Below are positions 51,869 through 61,269 of a DNA stretch of 64,000 bases, in pieces. The first letter of the stretch is position 1; every line of letters starts with the position of its first letter. The position numbers and the translations under genes are program-made. The notes beneath the pieces were generated by a model. The model did no database searches and was not told the origin of the DNA. It worked only from the letters and a program-made list of their open reading frames with translations. The DNA comes from Anaerovirgula multivorans (GTDB lineage: Bacteria; Bacillota; Clostridia; Peptostreptococcales; Natronincolaceae), in contig NZ_FZOJ01000023.1 of the NCBI RefSeq assembly GCF_900188145.1, forward strand, positions 1 to 64,000, read 5' to 3'.

Positions 51869-52041
51869 TAAGCAGATGACTGAAATCTATGATTTCATGT
51901 CAGTCGCTTATACAAGGTGAAATTTTGATATACTAAGGGCTACATTTGCAGCCCATGGTTTTGGGCGAAACCGTAGACCGTGTATATCAAAAGTAGATGA
52001 CACAAATCTTTGATTTGCTGTCAGTCACTTTCACAGAGTGC
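51869..52041 (+). repeat. Two hairpin repeats flanking a structured segment in the leader
   Basis: AGATGACTGAAATC..GATTTCATGTCAGTCGCTT (51871 on) and AGATGACACAAATC TTT GATTTGCTGTCAGTCACTT (51995 on) are units of the dispersed family. Between them, TTTTGATATAC at 51923-51933 pairs with GTATATCAAAA at 51982-51992, enclosing hairpins GGGCT/AGCCC (51937-51954) and GGTTT/AAACC (51957-51972). The whole would be transcribed as leader. Confidence 0.6.
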
Positions 52042-52121
52042 AATTAAAGTTTAAAATCAGTTATCTATAGCTAAATCAACTACTATATTTTATTAAATAT
52101 TAATAAAAGGAGGCATCATAA

Positions 52122-53519
52122 ATGAGTACAGTCGCAACTTTAAATGCTGCGGAGTATGTAGCAGAACTGGTGGCAAGAGCAAAGAAATCACAAGAAGCAA
52201 TAGAAAATTACACACAAGAGGAAGTTGATAGACTTGTAGCTGCCGTTGTATGGAATATCGTAAAGGATGGCCCAGCCCAAGAAATATCCAAGCTTGCAGT
52301 AGAAGAATCAGGAATGGGTAACTTCGACGGAAAGTATAACAAGCTAATGGCAAAGGCTAAAGGTGCAGTACGTGATATGATCGGCAAAAAGTCTGTTGAT
52401 GTTATTGAAGTAGATGAAGTAAAGCAAATCATGAAAATTGCAAAACCAGTAGGCGTCATCGGTGCCCTTATTCCTTGTACCAATCCCGAAGCTACACCTA
52501 CAGTAAAAACGGCTCATGCATTAAAGGGTAGAAACGCCATCATCATGTCTCCACACCCAAGAACGAAGAAAACAAATACCTTTATTACTAACATCATAAG
52601 AGAAACCCTGAAAAAATATGGCGCACCAGAAGATTTAGTCATTGCCATTGAAGAACCGACAATGGAGATCAGTAACGAATTAATGAAACAATGCGACCTA
52701 GTACTAGCCACTGGAGGAGCAGCCTTGGTAAAAACTGCCTATTCCTCCGGAACACCAGCTTATGGTGTAGGTGCAGGTAATGCAGTAATTGTAGTAGATG
52801 AAACAGCAGATATTAAGGATGCTGCTATGAAGATAAGAGTGAGCAAAACCTTCGATTTCGCCACCAGCTGTTCAGCAGAAAACTCCTTAATTATCCAAGA
52901 ACACATCTACAGTGAATTCGTTGAAGCCCTTCAGGCTGAAGGTGGTTATTTAGTTTCTGCAGAAGAAAAAGAAAAACTCCAAAATGCTATGTGGGTAGAT
53001 GGACATTTAAATCCAAAGATTATTGCACAATCAGCTCAAACTATCGCAGCAGTAGCAGGACTTAAATTACCAGAGGGAACAAGTTTTATCATGGTGGAGG
53101 AAACTGGCATAGGTACAAATTACCCCTTCTCTGGAGAAAAGCTTTCTGTAGTAATAGCCTTATATAAATTTAATCAGTTCTCCGAAGCTGTAAATAAAGT
53201 AAATGAAATTACTAGTTATCAAGGCACAGGGCACTCTTGCGGTATTCATTCCTTTAACGAAGATCATATTATGGAATTGGCTTTAAAAACAAAAGTAAGC
53301 CGTATGAACATCCGTCAAGGTCAAGCCCCTGCCAATACAGGAAACTGGTTCAATGGTATGCCATTTACCACAACCCTTGGATGTGGATCATGGGGTGGCA
53401 ATATCGCTTCAGAGAACATTACATGGAAACATCTAATTAATACAACATGGGTATCTAGACCTTTCGATCCTGTTGTTCCTACAGATGAAGAGTTATTTGG
53501 GGAAATTATGAATGATTAA
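52122..53519 (+). CDS. CoA-acylating aldehyde dehydrogenase (SauS-like)
   Basis: This 465-residue enzyme belongs to the acylating branch (EutE, PduP, SauS): PVGVIGALIPCTNPEATPTV, the catalytic Cys in FATSCSAENSLI (~250), and SGTPAYGVGAGNAVIVV. Such enzymes turn an aldehyde, CoA and NAD(P) into acyl-CoA. Closest by motif is the sulfoacetaldehyde dehydrogenase SauS. In this regulon I infer malonate semialdehyde, formed from beta-alanine, as substrate, but taurine-derived sulfoacetaldehyde cannot be excluded. AAAAGGAGG precedes the ATG. Confidence 0.82.
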   Translation: MSTVATLNAAEYVAELVARAKKSQEAIENYTQEEVDRLVAAVVWNIVKDGPAQEISKLAVEESGMGNFDGKYNKLMAKAKGAVRDMIGKKSVDVIEVDEVKQIMKIAKPVGVIGALIPCTNPEATPTVKTAHALKGRNAIIMSPHPRTKKTNTFITNIIRETLKKYGAPEDLVIAIEEPTMEISNELMKQCDLVLATGGAALVKTAYSSGTPAYGVGAGNAVIVVDETADIKDAAMKIRVSKTFDFATSCSAENSLIIQEHIYSEFVEALQAEGGYLVSAEEKEKLQNAMWVDGHLNPKIIAQSAQTIAAVAGLKLPEGTSFIMVEETGIGTNYPFSGEKLSVVIALYKFNQFSEAVNKVNEITSYQGTGHSCGIHSFNEDHIMELALKTKVSRMNIRQGQAPANTGNWFNGMPFTTTLGCGSWGGNIASENITWKHLINTTWVSRPFDPVVPTDEELFGEIMND

Positions 53520-53571
53520 AGGGAATAATCTTCCCTATAATTTTAAATCCAATGTTTAAGGGGGAATATAA

Positions 53572-54918
53572 ATGACAGAGTCTATCATGGATTACGGAAC
53601 AAAAATAAAAAAGGATTCTTTAGCCTATAACCTGCACTCTTGGAGTCCCCAAGGAAGCCTAGATCCTAAGGTTATTACAAAGGCAGAGGGAATCTATTTT
53701 TGGGATGCAGATGGAAAGAGATATTTTGATATGTCTTCCCAGCTGGTAAATATGAATATTGGTCATGGCCATAGGAAAGTAATCGATGCTATCAAAGAAC
53801 AGGCTGAGAAAATGGCTTTTATGGGCCCTGGCTATGCCTTTGATGTTAAATCAGAAGCTGCTAGAAAAATTATAGAAGTTGCACCTGCTAATATGGGTAA
53901 GGTTTTCTTTACCAACGCTGGAGCTGAAGCAAATGAAAATGCTATCAAGATAGCAAAGATGTATACTGGAAAATACAAAATATTCTCCAGATATCGTTCT
54001 TATCATGGTGCTAGCTATGGTGCTGCAAATCTTACAGGAGAAAAACGTAGATTTCCTAGTGAACCTAGTATTCCTGGGTTTATAAAATTCTTTGATCCTT
54101 ACCTTTATCGTGCGCCAATACCTTTCAAGGATGAAAAGGAGGCTACAAAATATTACTTAGCACAATTAAGAGAGCAAATCATTTTCGAAGGCGCTGATAA
54201 GGTTGCTGCTATCTTCCTTGAGACAGTTACAGGAAGCAACGGTATCATCATTCCTCCAGACGGTTATTTAAAGGGAATTAGAGAAATCTGTGATGAATTC
54301 AATATCATTATGGTTTGTGATGAGGTTATGGCTGGCTGGGGAAGAACTGGCCAATGGTTTGCAGTTAATAACTGGGATGTTCAACCCGACTTAATTACCT
54401 TCGCTAAGGGCTCAACCTGTGGTTATATTCCATTGGGCGGTGTTATTGTGAGCAAAAAAATTGCTAACTTCTTCGATGAAAACACTCTATGGTGCGGATT
54501 AACCTACAGCGGTCATCCAATAGGTTGTGCAGCTGCCATTGCAACCATCGATATTTACAAAGAAGAAAACCTTATGGAAAACTCTAAAAAAATGGGTGCT
54601 ATTTTAGGGGAAATCCTCGAAAACCTAAAGGCTAAACATAAATGTGTAGGAGATGTAAGATATATTGGTCTTTTCACCGGTATAGAACTAGTTAAGGATA
54701 AGACTACTAAAGAGCCTCTCGTTCCTTATGGCAACGATCCCGAAAAAATTATGAAAAGAATTCTTGGCATGCTTGCAACTGAAGGATTCTCAACCTATAA
54801 CCATGATAACATTTTAATCATTGCTCCTCCACTAACCATAAACCAGGAAGAGCTAAGAGAAGCTATGGATGTTATGGATAAGGTTCTAGATTATGTTGAC
54901 AATATGATTAGTGCATAG
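53572..54918 (+). CDS. Class III omega-aminotransferase
   Basis: This 448-residue PLP enzyme has FFTNAGAEANENAIKIAKMY, YHGASYGA, the PLP-Asp in VCDEVMAGWGRTG and the Schiff-base Lys in LITFAKGSTCGYIPLGG. Relatives act on taurine or beta-alanine with pyruvate. Its pairing with an acylating dehydrogenase and its place in a pyrimidine regulon favour beta-alanine to malonate semialdehyde. It lies 52 bp after the dehydrogenase gene in one transcript. Confidence 0.87.
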   Translation: MTESIMDYGTKIKKDSLAYNLHSWSPQGSLDPKVITKAEGIYFWDADGKRYFDMSSQLVNMNIGHGHRKVIDAIKEQAEKMAFMGPGYAFDVKSEAARKIIEVAPANMGKVFFTNAGAEANENAIKIAKMYTGKYKIFSRYRSYHGASYGAANLTGEKRRFPSEPSIPGFIKFFDPYLYRAPIPFKDEKEATKYYLAQLREQIIFEGADKVAAIFLETVTGSNGIIIPPDGYLKGIREICDEFNIIMVCDEVMAGWGRTGQWFAVNNWDVQPDLITFAKGSTCGYIPLGGVIVSKKIANFFDENTLWCGLTYSGHPIGCAAAIATIDIYKEENLMENSKKMGAILGEILENLKAKHKCVGDVRYIGLFTGIELVKDKTTKEPLVPYGNDPEKIMKRILGMLATEGFSTYNHDNILIIAPPLTINQEELREAMDVMDKVLDYVDNMISA

Positions 54919-54925
54919 TAACCAC

Positions 54926-54967
54926 AAGAACTTCTGCAGGTTGTTGAATAACGCTGCAGAAGTTCTT
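54926..54967 (+). terminator. Hairpin after the aminotransferase gene
   Basis: AAGAACTTCTGCAG and CTGCAGAAGTTCTT form a perfect 14-bp stem 7 bp past the stop; the T-run is weak. Confidence 0.65.
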
Positions 54968-54993
54968 AAAGTAAATTTCAAGATAAATTGCTT

Positions 54994-55197
54994 GATACAT
55001 TTTTGTATCAGGCAAACGTTATCTTTATAGTTTAAATTTTCTGTATTTTACAACATTTCAAATCGATGCTTGTATTTTTTTGATGCGTTTTTGTATCTCG
55101 AGCAAATGCATGAAAATGTATTTCTTTGTTGTTATTTAAGCTTTTTTCTGAATATTACCAATATTTATAATAAGTTTAAATGATGCAATTCTGTATC
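54994..55197 (+). promoter_or_regulatory. Three upstream activator sites for the transporter unit
   Basis: GATACATTTTTGTATC at 54994-55009, GATGCGTTTTTGTATC at 55082-55097 and GATGCAATTCTGTATC at 55182-55197. They are centred at about -293, -205 and -105 from the predicted start near 55295. A partial copy (GATGCTTGTATTTTT) lies just before the second. Confidence 0.75.
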
Positions 55198-55268
55198 TAT
55201 TTGTCTTTCTGCAATAATTAAATCCTCCCTACCTTAATAATACCAGAGTATTCAGAAAATGTAACATT

Positions 55269-55284
55269 TGGCACGAAACTTGCA
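55269..55284 (+). promoter_or_regulatory. Sigma-54 promoter
   Basis: TGGCACGAAACTTGCA, a full match to the -24/-12 consensus, GG 55270-55271 and GC 55282-55283. It drives the transporter and, by read-through or attenuation, the dihydropyrimidinase. Confidence 0.88.
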
Positions 55285-55467
55285 TTTTTAAGCATTGACA
55301 TCTAAAAATTAAATTTTAAAAGAAGTCTATGTTTTATTTTCTTGTAGTTTTTTTAACATAGTTTTCCACTTAGGGGGTGAAAATTCATAAATATATCTGT
55401 ATGACCCGTAAGGCGCTTGGTATCATATCTATTTTTTCTTAATTATTAAAACGGAGGTGTTCATTTA

Positions 55468-56982
55468 ATGGGAGGTAGTATTAAAACACAAAGAGAAGTC
55501 AATGGTCTTTTTGAATTAACTGACGGTGCACGGAATAATTTAAAAAATAATGCTTATTACAACGATGATTTAGCTCCAACAAAATTGGATGAAAGAACCT
55601 GGGGAACTTATCATATAGCTGCACTATGGGTTGGTATGTCTGTATGTATTCCTACCTACATGATGGCCTCTGGGCTTATGGCTGCAGGTCTTTCCTGGTG
55701 GCAAGCTATTTTAAACATCGCAATTGGTAACCTAATCGTACTGATTCCTATGCAGTTGAACTCTCATGCTGGTACAAAATACGGTATCCCATATCCAGTA
55801 TTTGCCCGTTTATCCTTTGGTATTAAGGGAGCGCATATTGCTTCTATCGCCCGTGCTATTGTGGCTGCTGGTTGGTTTGGTATTCAAACCTGGATTGGTG
55901 GAGGGGCCATCAACGCCGTACTTTCTATCGTTAGTCCTGCTTGGGGTGCTTGGAGTGCTGGAATCTGGGTATCTTTCTTTGCATTCTGGGCATTAAATGT
56001 ATGGATTGCCTATAAAGGTGCGGAAGCTATTAAGTTCATGGAGGCTTGGGGTGCTCCAATCCTAGGCATACTTTCCTTAAGTCTTATGATATGGGCCGTA
56101 ACAGCAGTTGGTTCTATGGGTAAAGGTATTGGTGACATCCTTAACTTACCTGCAACCTATGCACCTGGTGGTTTTTGGAAAATATTCCTTCCTGGTTTAA
56201 CAGCCAACATTGCTTTTTGGTCAACCTTAGCTTTAAACATTCCTGACTTTAGCCGTTATGCTAAAACTCAAAAAGATCAGTTTATGGGCCAATTATTAGG
56301 ACTACCTACAACGATGGCAGCCTTTGCCTTCGTAGGAGTTTTCGTAACAGGTGCTACCAGCATCGTTTATGGAGAATTTTTATGGGATCCAGTTGCAGTG
56401 GTTGCTAATATCGGAAGCCCAATTGCTGGTTTATTAGGCGCTTTAGGTATTGCCGTTGCAACATTAACTACTAATATTGCAGCTAACGTTGTTGCACCTG
56501 CTAATGGTATCTCCAACCTAAATCCTCAAAAAATTACTTATGGAATGGGAGCCATCGTAACAGGTGTTGCTGGTGTCTTAATGATGCCTTGGAAACTTAT
56601 GGAAACAGCTGGTGCTTATCTTTTCGACTGGCTAGGAACCTACGGACTTTTCTTAGGCCCCTTGGCTGGTATGTATGTTGCCGATTACTATATTTATCGC
56701 AAGAAAACCCTTGACTTGGACGATCTCTTCAAGGGAGAACAAAGCCGTTATTGGTATGAAAATGGTATCAATAAAAAAGCCATCTATACTTGGATCATAG
56801 CAGGCATCTTCCCAGTTCTTGGTAAAGTAGTCCCATCTCTCAGCTTCTTTTCTGACAATGGCTGGGTTATTGGATTCATAGTTGCTATGGTGGTTTATCC
56901 AATGCTTATGAAAAACGAAACTTCTTCTCTTATTACACCAGAGGAAGAAAAAGCAATGAACGAAAAAGTAACCGTGAAATAA
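55468..56982 (+). CDS. NCS1-family nucleobase/hydantoin transporter
   Basis: This 504-residue inner-membrane protein has ~12 hydrophobic segments and the NCS1 marks RTWGTYHIAALWVGMSVCIP, FARLSFGIKGAHI and GWFGIQTWIGG. Relatives (Mhp1, PucI, CodB) carry hydantoins, allantoin, uracil or cytosine with Na or H. The cluster suggests uracil, thymine, dihydropyrimidines or hydantoins. CGGAGGTG precedes the ATG. A terminator stands before the next gene. Confidence 0.88.
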   Translation: MGGSIKTQREVNGLFELTDGARNNLKNNAYYNDDLAPTKLDERTWGTYHIAALWVGMSVCIPTYMMASGLMAAGLSWWQAILNIAIGNLIVLIPMQLNSHAGTKYGIPYPVFARLSFGIKGAHIASIARAIVAAGWFGIQTWIGGGAINAVLSIVSPAWGAWSAGIWVSFFAFWALNVWIAYKGAEAIKFMEAWGAPILGILSLSLMIWAVTAVGSMGKGIGDILNLPATYAPGGFWKIFLPGLTANIAFWSTLALNIPDFSRYAKTQKDQFMGQLLGLPTTMAAFAFVGVFVTGATSIVYGEFLWDPVAVVANIGSPIAGLLGALGIAVATLTTNIAANVVAPANGISNLNPQKITYGMGAIVTGVAGVLMMPWKLMETAGAYLFDWLGTYGLFLGPLAGMYVADYYIYRKKTLDLDDLFKGEQSRYWYENGINKKAIYTWIIAGIFPVLGKVVPSLSFFSDNGWVIGFIVAMVVYPMLMKNETSSLITPEEEKAMNEKVTVK

Positions 56983-57006
56983 TATTGTGGATATGTCATT
57001 AAAACT

Positions 57007-57041
57007 AAAAAGAGATCGGTAGCAAATCCGATCTCTTTTTT
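57007..57041 (+). terminator. Terminator between transporter and dihydropyrimidinase
   Basis: AAAAAGAGATCGG and CCGATCTCTTTTTT with a strong T-run, 25 bp past the transporter stop and 85 bp before the next start. Confidence 0.8.
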
Positions 57042-57125
57042 ACCCAAATAGTGATAATTAATCTCGGCAATCCTATCCTTCATGGGTAAAACAATATATA
57101 CAAATATATAAGGGGGTCAAATAAT

Positions 57126-58496
57126 ATGGATTTAATCATTAAAAATGGAACAATTATTACTGCTACTGATACTTACAAGGCAGACATTGCTGTAAAAGAC
57201 GGAAAGATTCATATGATTGGCGCAAGCTTAGAAGCTCCAGTAGGTGTAGAAGTAGTGGATGCCACTGGAAAATATGTGCTACCAGGTGCTCTAGACGCCC
57301 ATACTCACCTTCAAATGCCCTTTGGTGGTACAACATCCGCCGATAGCTACGAAGCTGGAACAAGAGCGGCTGCCTGTGGTGGAGTAACCACTGTTTTTGA
57401 TTTTGTTATTCAAGGTAAAGGTAAAGGGCTTATTGAGTCTGTAGAAAGTAGAAAAGATATTTGCGACCCACAAGCATGTGTAGACTATGCTTTCCATACT
57501 GCTATTACTGATTTAAGACCTGAAGTGCTAGAGGAGTTAGAAAAATCTGTTGAATACGGCGTACCTAGCTTTAAGGTATTTATGGTTTATAAAAAAGAAG
57601 GCCTTATGGTGGATGACGGCGTACTGGCAGCAGCCTTAGAAAGAGCTAGAGACATTGGTGCTTTAGTATCTGTGCATGCTGAAAACCCCGATTTAATTGA
57701 TAGAAGAATTGAAAAATTCTTAGGAGAAGGCAAAACCTCAGCATGGTATCATTATGAAAGCAGACCTGAGTTCGTAGAATCAGAAGCCGTTAAAAGAGCT
57801 ATCCATTGGGCGAAGGCCTTCAATGCACCTTTAAACATTGTGCATCTAGCTTCTAAAGAAGGTTTGGATGAGGTTACTAAAGCTAGAGATGAGGGCTATC
57901 AAATTACAGCTGAAACTTGTCCTCAATATCTATACTTTACAAATGCCGTATACAAGAGAGAAGACGGCAGAAATTGGGTATGCTCACCTCCTATCAAAGC
58001 TCAAGATAGCCAAGAAGCACTTTGGGAAGGAATTAAGCGCGGTGATATTACTACGGTTGCCACAGACCATTGTCCATTTCAGTCCTATGAAAAGGATTGG
58101 GGTAAAGACAACTTTACTAAGATCCCTAATGGTTGTATGGGGATTGAAAACCTATATCCCTATATGTTAAGTGAAGCCAACAAAGGCCGTATTTCCTTTA
58201 ATAAGGTGGTTGAAGTATGTTCAGCAAACGTTGCTAAATTATATGGTTGTGTACCTCAAAAAGGTACGATCGCAGCTGGTAGTGATGCTGATATCGTCAT
58301 CTACGACCCTGACAAGAACTTCGTTGTTTCTAAAGACAACATGCACTCCGATGTAGATTATACCATCTGGGAAGGCGTAGAAATGACAGGTTATCCTGTA
58401 ATGACCTTCTCTAGAGGTAAGTTGGTCTTCAAAGATGGAGAATTTGTGGGAGAAGCTGGTTGGGGACAATTCCTTAAGCGTAGTGGAAGAAAATAA
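57126..58496 (+). CDS. Dihydropyrimidinase / D-hydantoinase
   Basis: This 456-residue cyclic amidohydrolase opens the ring of dihydrouracil or hydantoins. The metal site is complete: GALDAHTHLQ (two His), SFKVFMVYK with the carbamylated Lys, VSVHAENPD, NIVHLASKEG and VATDHCPF (Asp). Next to PreT/PreA it should produce N-carbamoyl-beta-alanine. AAGGGGGT precedes the ATG. Confidence 0.93.
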   Translation: MDLIIKNGTIITATDTYKADIAVKDGKIHMIGASLEAPVGVEVVDATGKYVLPGALDAHTHLQMPFGGTTSADSYEAGTRAAACGGVTTVFDFVIQGKGKGLIESVESRKDICDPQACVDYAFHTAITDLRPEVLEELEKSVEYGVPSFKVFMVYKKEGLMVDDGVLAAALERARDIGALVSVHAENPDLIDRRIEKFLGEGKTSAWYHYESRPEFVESEAVKRAIHWAKAFNAPLNIVHLASKEGLDEVTKARDEGYQITAETCPQYLYFTNAVYKREDGRNWVCSPPIKAQDSQEALWEGIKRGDITTVATDHCPFQSYEKDWGKDNFTKIPNGCMGIENLYPYMLSEANKGRISFNKVVEVCSANVAKLYGCVPQKGTIAAGSDADIVIYDPDKNFVVSKDNMHSDVDYTIWEGVEMTGYPVMTFSRGKLVFKDGEFVGEAGWGQFLKRSGRK

Positions 58497-58499
58497 ATG

Positions 58500-58543
58500 T
58501 AAAAAAAAAGACCTATCCAATTCATAGTGATAGGCCTTTTTTA
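58500..58543 (+). terminator. Terminator after dihydropyrimidinase
   Basis: AAAAAGACCTATC pairs with GATAGGCCTTTTTT, directly after the stop codon. Confidence 0.7.
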
Positions 58544-58552
58544 AGTTAAGAT

Positions 58553-58596
58553 TAAAAAAACCCCTATCCTGTTCATCATTTTGGATAGAGGTTTTT
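58553..58596 (-). terminator. Terminator after preA
   Basis: On the minus strand AAAAACCTCTATCC pairs with GGATAGGGGTTTTTTT, ~20 bp past the preA stop. The two back-to-back hairpins separate the convergent units. Confidence 0.75.
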
Positions 58597-58614
58597 AGCT
58601 TCTTTTCCTAAATT

Positions 58615-59874
58615 CTATAAAGCTTTCTTAGCGATTACATTGATGTCTCTTGGTGTTCCAAAGCTATGGAACTTTCTTTCTCCAGGCGTTACACAGTTTT
58701 CAATTGGACATACAATCCAGCATAATCCACAGCCTACGCACTTTTCTTCGTCAAGGACAGGTTTTCTATTATCTTCATCCCACTTGATAGCTTGATGTCC
58801 ACCATCATAGCAGGAAACGTAACAGCGACCACATCCCACACATTTATCATGATCATACTTAGGATATACTTTGAAATCTCTATCAATTTCATCTGCTGGA
58901 ATAATGTTTGGCAATGCTTTTCCAATGATTTCATCAAGACTATTGATACCCTTTTCTTCCATCCAGTAGGATAACCCGCTGATCATATCTTCAACAATTC
59001 TGTAACCATACTGCATGATAGCAGTTGTTACTTGGATGTTTTTTGAACCAAGAAGCATGAATTCTAGTGCATCTTGCCATGTTTCAATACCACCGATACC
59101 ACTGATAGGTATCCCTTTTAATGCAGGGTCATTTGCCATCTGGGCAATAAATCTCAATGCAATCGGCTTAACAGCCTTTCCAGAATATCCCGAGATAGAG
59201 GATTTGCCGTTAACAATTGGCAGAGCTGTAAAGTTTTCTAGATCGATTTCTGTAATACTCTTGATTGTGTTGATAGCTGCTATACCAGTAGCTCCACCTT
59301 TAATGGCTGCACGAGCTGCTACCTCCATAAGAGTAATATTCGGTGTCATTTTAGCCAATACAGGAAGATGTGTCATGCTACTAACTGCTTTTGAATACCT
59401 TTCAACCAATTCCATGTTTGTACCAACATCAGAACCCATAGACGAGGTTGTCATTTGAGGACAAGAGAAGTTACATTCAATGATATCTGCACCAGTTTCT
59501 GTTACAGCCTTTGATAATTTTTTCCACTCTTCTTCGTTCTCACCCATAATAGAAGCTACAAGCACCTTATCTGGATAATTCTTCTTTAATTGATACATCA
59601 TTTCAAGATTCTTTTCAGTAGGCTTATCTGAAATCATTTCCATGTTCTTGAAGCCTATAAACGGTGCCCCTTCCTTACGAGTAGCATCGAATCTTGGTGA
59701 ACATTCATTTGGAATCCAATAACCAACTGTTTTATAAACAATTCCACCCCAACCCTCGTCGAAGGCCTTTTTACACATGTCATAATTGCTACCAACTGGA
59801 GATGAAGATAAGAAAAATGGATTTTCACATTTTACGCCACAAAACTCTATTGATAAATCTTTTCTTCTTGCCAT
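58615..59874 (-). CDS. preA: NAD-dependent dihydropyrimidine dehydrogenase, PreA subunit
   Basis: This 419-residue subunit reduces uracil or thymine. The FMN TIM barrel (~1-320) has [20 protein letters not shown] with the catalytic Cys seen in DPD enzymes, and two ferredoxin clusters follow: [11 protein letters not shown] and [11 protein letters not shown] (~345-390). It starts 1 bp after preT ends. Confidence 0.93.
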   Translation of the reverse strand: MARRKDLSIEFCGVKCENPFFLSSSPVGSNYDMCKKAFDEGWGGIVYKTVGYWIPNECSPRFDATRKEGAPFIGFKNMEMISDKPTEKNLEMMYQLKKNYPDKVLVASIMGENEEEWKKLSKAVTETGADIIECNFSCPQMTTSSMGSDVGTNMELVERYSKAVSSMTHLPVLAKMTPNITLMEVAARAAIKGGATGIAAINTIKSITEIDLENFTALPIVNGKSSISGYSGKAVKPIALRFIAQMANDPALKGIPISGIGGIETWQDALEFMLLGSKNIQVTTAIMQYGYRIVEDMISGLSYWMEEKGINSLDEIIGKALPNIIPADEIDRDFKVYPKYDHDKCVGCGRCYVSCYDGGHQAIKWDEDNRKPVLDEEKCVGCGLCWIVCPIENCVTPGERKFHSFGTPRDINVIAKKAL

Positions 59875-59875
59875 A

Positions 59876-61195
59876 TTATTTCACACCTTCCTTCTCAACA
59901 GCTACTTCTGCTCCGGTAGCTTTCATTTCTCTTAACGCTGTAAGATATTGGTCAATGCCCTCCGCAGCAGCTTTACCAGCAGCAACTGCTTCTACAACAG
60001 TTTTGCCACCGTTTACTATGTCTCCAGCAGCAAAGAAACCGTCAACATTTGTTTTACAGGTGTTTTCATCTACTACAACTAACTTCTTATCATTTATTGC
60101 GATATCAGCGATTTCCGTTACTGCTTCAGCCTCTTGACCAATTGAAAATATTACCATATCTGCCTTTAGTTCAATGGTGGATTCCCCATCTCTACCTAAA
60201 CCCTTCACTGCACATACCTTACCGTTTTCCCCTAAAATTTCAATCATATTAAACTCAGGAATAAAATGTACTCCAATATCTTGTACGTGTTTTAATTCTT
60301 TCCTATTGGCGGGCATTTCTAGCATACTGCGTCGATAAAGAACTGTGACTCTGTTACCTAATTCTTTGGCTGTTGTGGCGCTGTCCATGGCAACATCTCC
60401 ACCACCGATGACAATAACATGCTGCCCAACTTGAACTTCACCTTTACTTGGTTTAGCTGTGCCTAAAAACTCAACAGCATTAGTTACACCCTCTAAATCA
60501 CTGCCGGGAATATCTAACACCTTAGGTAATTGCATACCAATACCTAGGAAAAAAGCTTGGAATCCTTGCTCCTTAAGTTCGTCTACAGTAACATCTTTGC
60601 CTACCTTACAGTTAAATACAAAGTTTACTCCAAGATCTTTTATATATTGCACTTCATCGTTTACTACTTCTTGTGGCAAACGGCTTGGTACGATACCGTA
60701 GGTTAATACGCCACCAGCTTCAGGCTTCTCTTCGAAGATGGTTACAGCATACCCCTTAAGGGCTAATTTAGCTGCTACCGCTAAACCTGCAGGTCCAGCA
60801 CCAACAATCGCTACTTTTTCTTTAGTAGCTTCTACTGGGTCTAGCACTTTAAATCCAGTAGCCTTTTCAAAGTCAGTTGCAAATCTTTGTAGTCTTCCAA
60901 TTTCAATGGGTTTATCGATTCCTGTTCTACTACAGGCTTCTTCACAGGTTTTATCATATGGACAAACTCTAGCACATACTCCACCAAGAATGTTATTTTC
61001 TCTAATCGTTTCTGCAGCGCCTTTAAAGTTTCTGAACCGAATAGAACGAATGAATTTTCCAGGATCTGTTCCTGCTGGACACCCTTTACTACAAGGTGCA
61101 TCATGACATAATAGACATCTCGTAGCTTCTTCCATCGCTGTTATTGCTGTAAAAGGAGCCTCAACTTCCTTTAAGTACTTCTCCTTCTTTTCCAA
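59876..61195 (-). CDS. preT: NAD-dependent dihydropyrimidine dehydrogenase, PreT subunit
   Basis: This ~439-residue flavoprotein passes electrons from NADH to PreA. It has N-terminal Fe-S Cys ([16 protein letters not shown] and [15 protein letters not shown]), then the FAD fold [15 protein letters not shown] and the NAD fold [14 protein letters not shown]. The start is either GTG 61201 or TTG 61195; GGGGGA lies 8 nt before the TTG, so I prefer it. It follows the amidohydrolase gene by ~75 bp. Confidence 0.93.
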   Translation of the reverse strand: MEKKEKYLKEVEAPFTAITAMEEATRCLLCHDAPCSKGCPAGTDPGKFIRSIRFRNFKGAAETIRENNILGGVCARVCPYDKTCEEACSRTGIDKPIEIGRLQRFATDFEKATGFKVLDPVEATKEKVAIVGAGPAGLAVAAKLALKGYAVTIFEEKPEAGGVLTYGIVPSRLPQEVVNDEVQYIKDLGVNFVFNCKVGKDVTVDELKEQGFQAFFLGIGMQLPKVLDIPGSDLEGVTNAVEFLGTAKPSKGEVQVGQHVIVIGGGDVAMDSATTAKELGNRVTVLYRRSMLEMPANRKELKHVQDIGVHFIPEFNMIEILGENGKVCAVKGLGRDGESTIELKADMVIFSIGQEAEAVTEIADIAINDKKLVVVDENTCKTNVDGFFAAGDIVNGGKTVVEAVAAGKAAAEGIDQYLTALREMKATGAEVAVEKEGVK

Positions 61196-61269
61196 GCGCA
61201 CTTCCCCCTTTATTGGTTTTTCATTTCTTAGTTATCATAGATTTGCTCTGATTAGTATATTTTAAACCC

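Noticed and set aside
51923..51992. Known riboswitch class in the aldehyde dehydrogenase leader
   Set aside because: No purine, TPP, Moco or other consensus that I know fits; reported only as an unexplained structure.
52122..54918. Dedicated taurine-degradation unit (Tpa plus SauS)
   Set aside because: Possible by family, but no sulfite-releasing enzyme or taurine transporter is near and the promoter set is shared with pyrimidine genes; kept only as an alternative.
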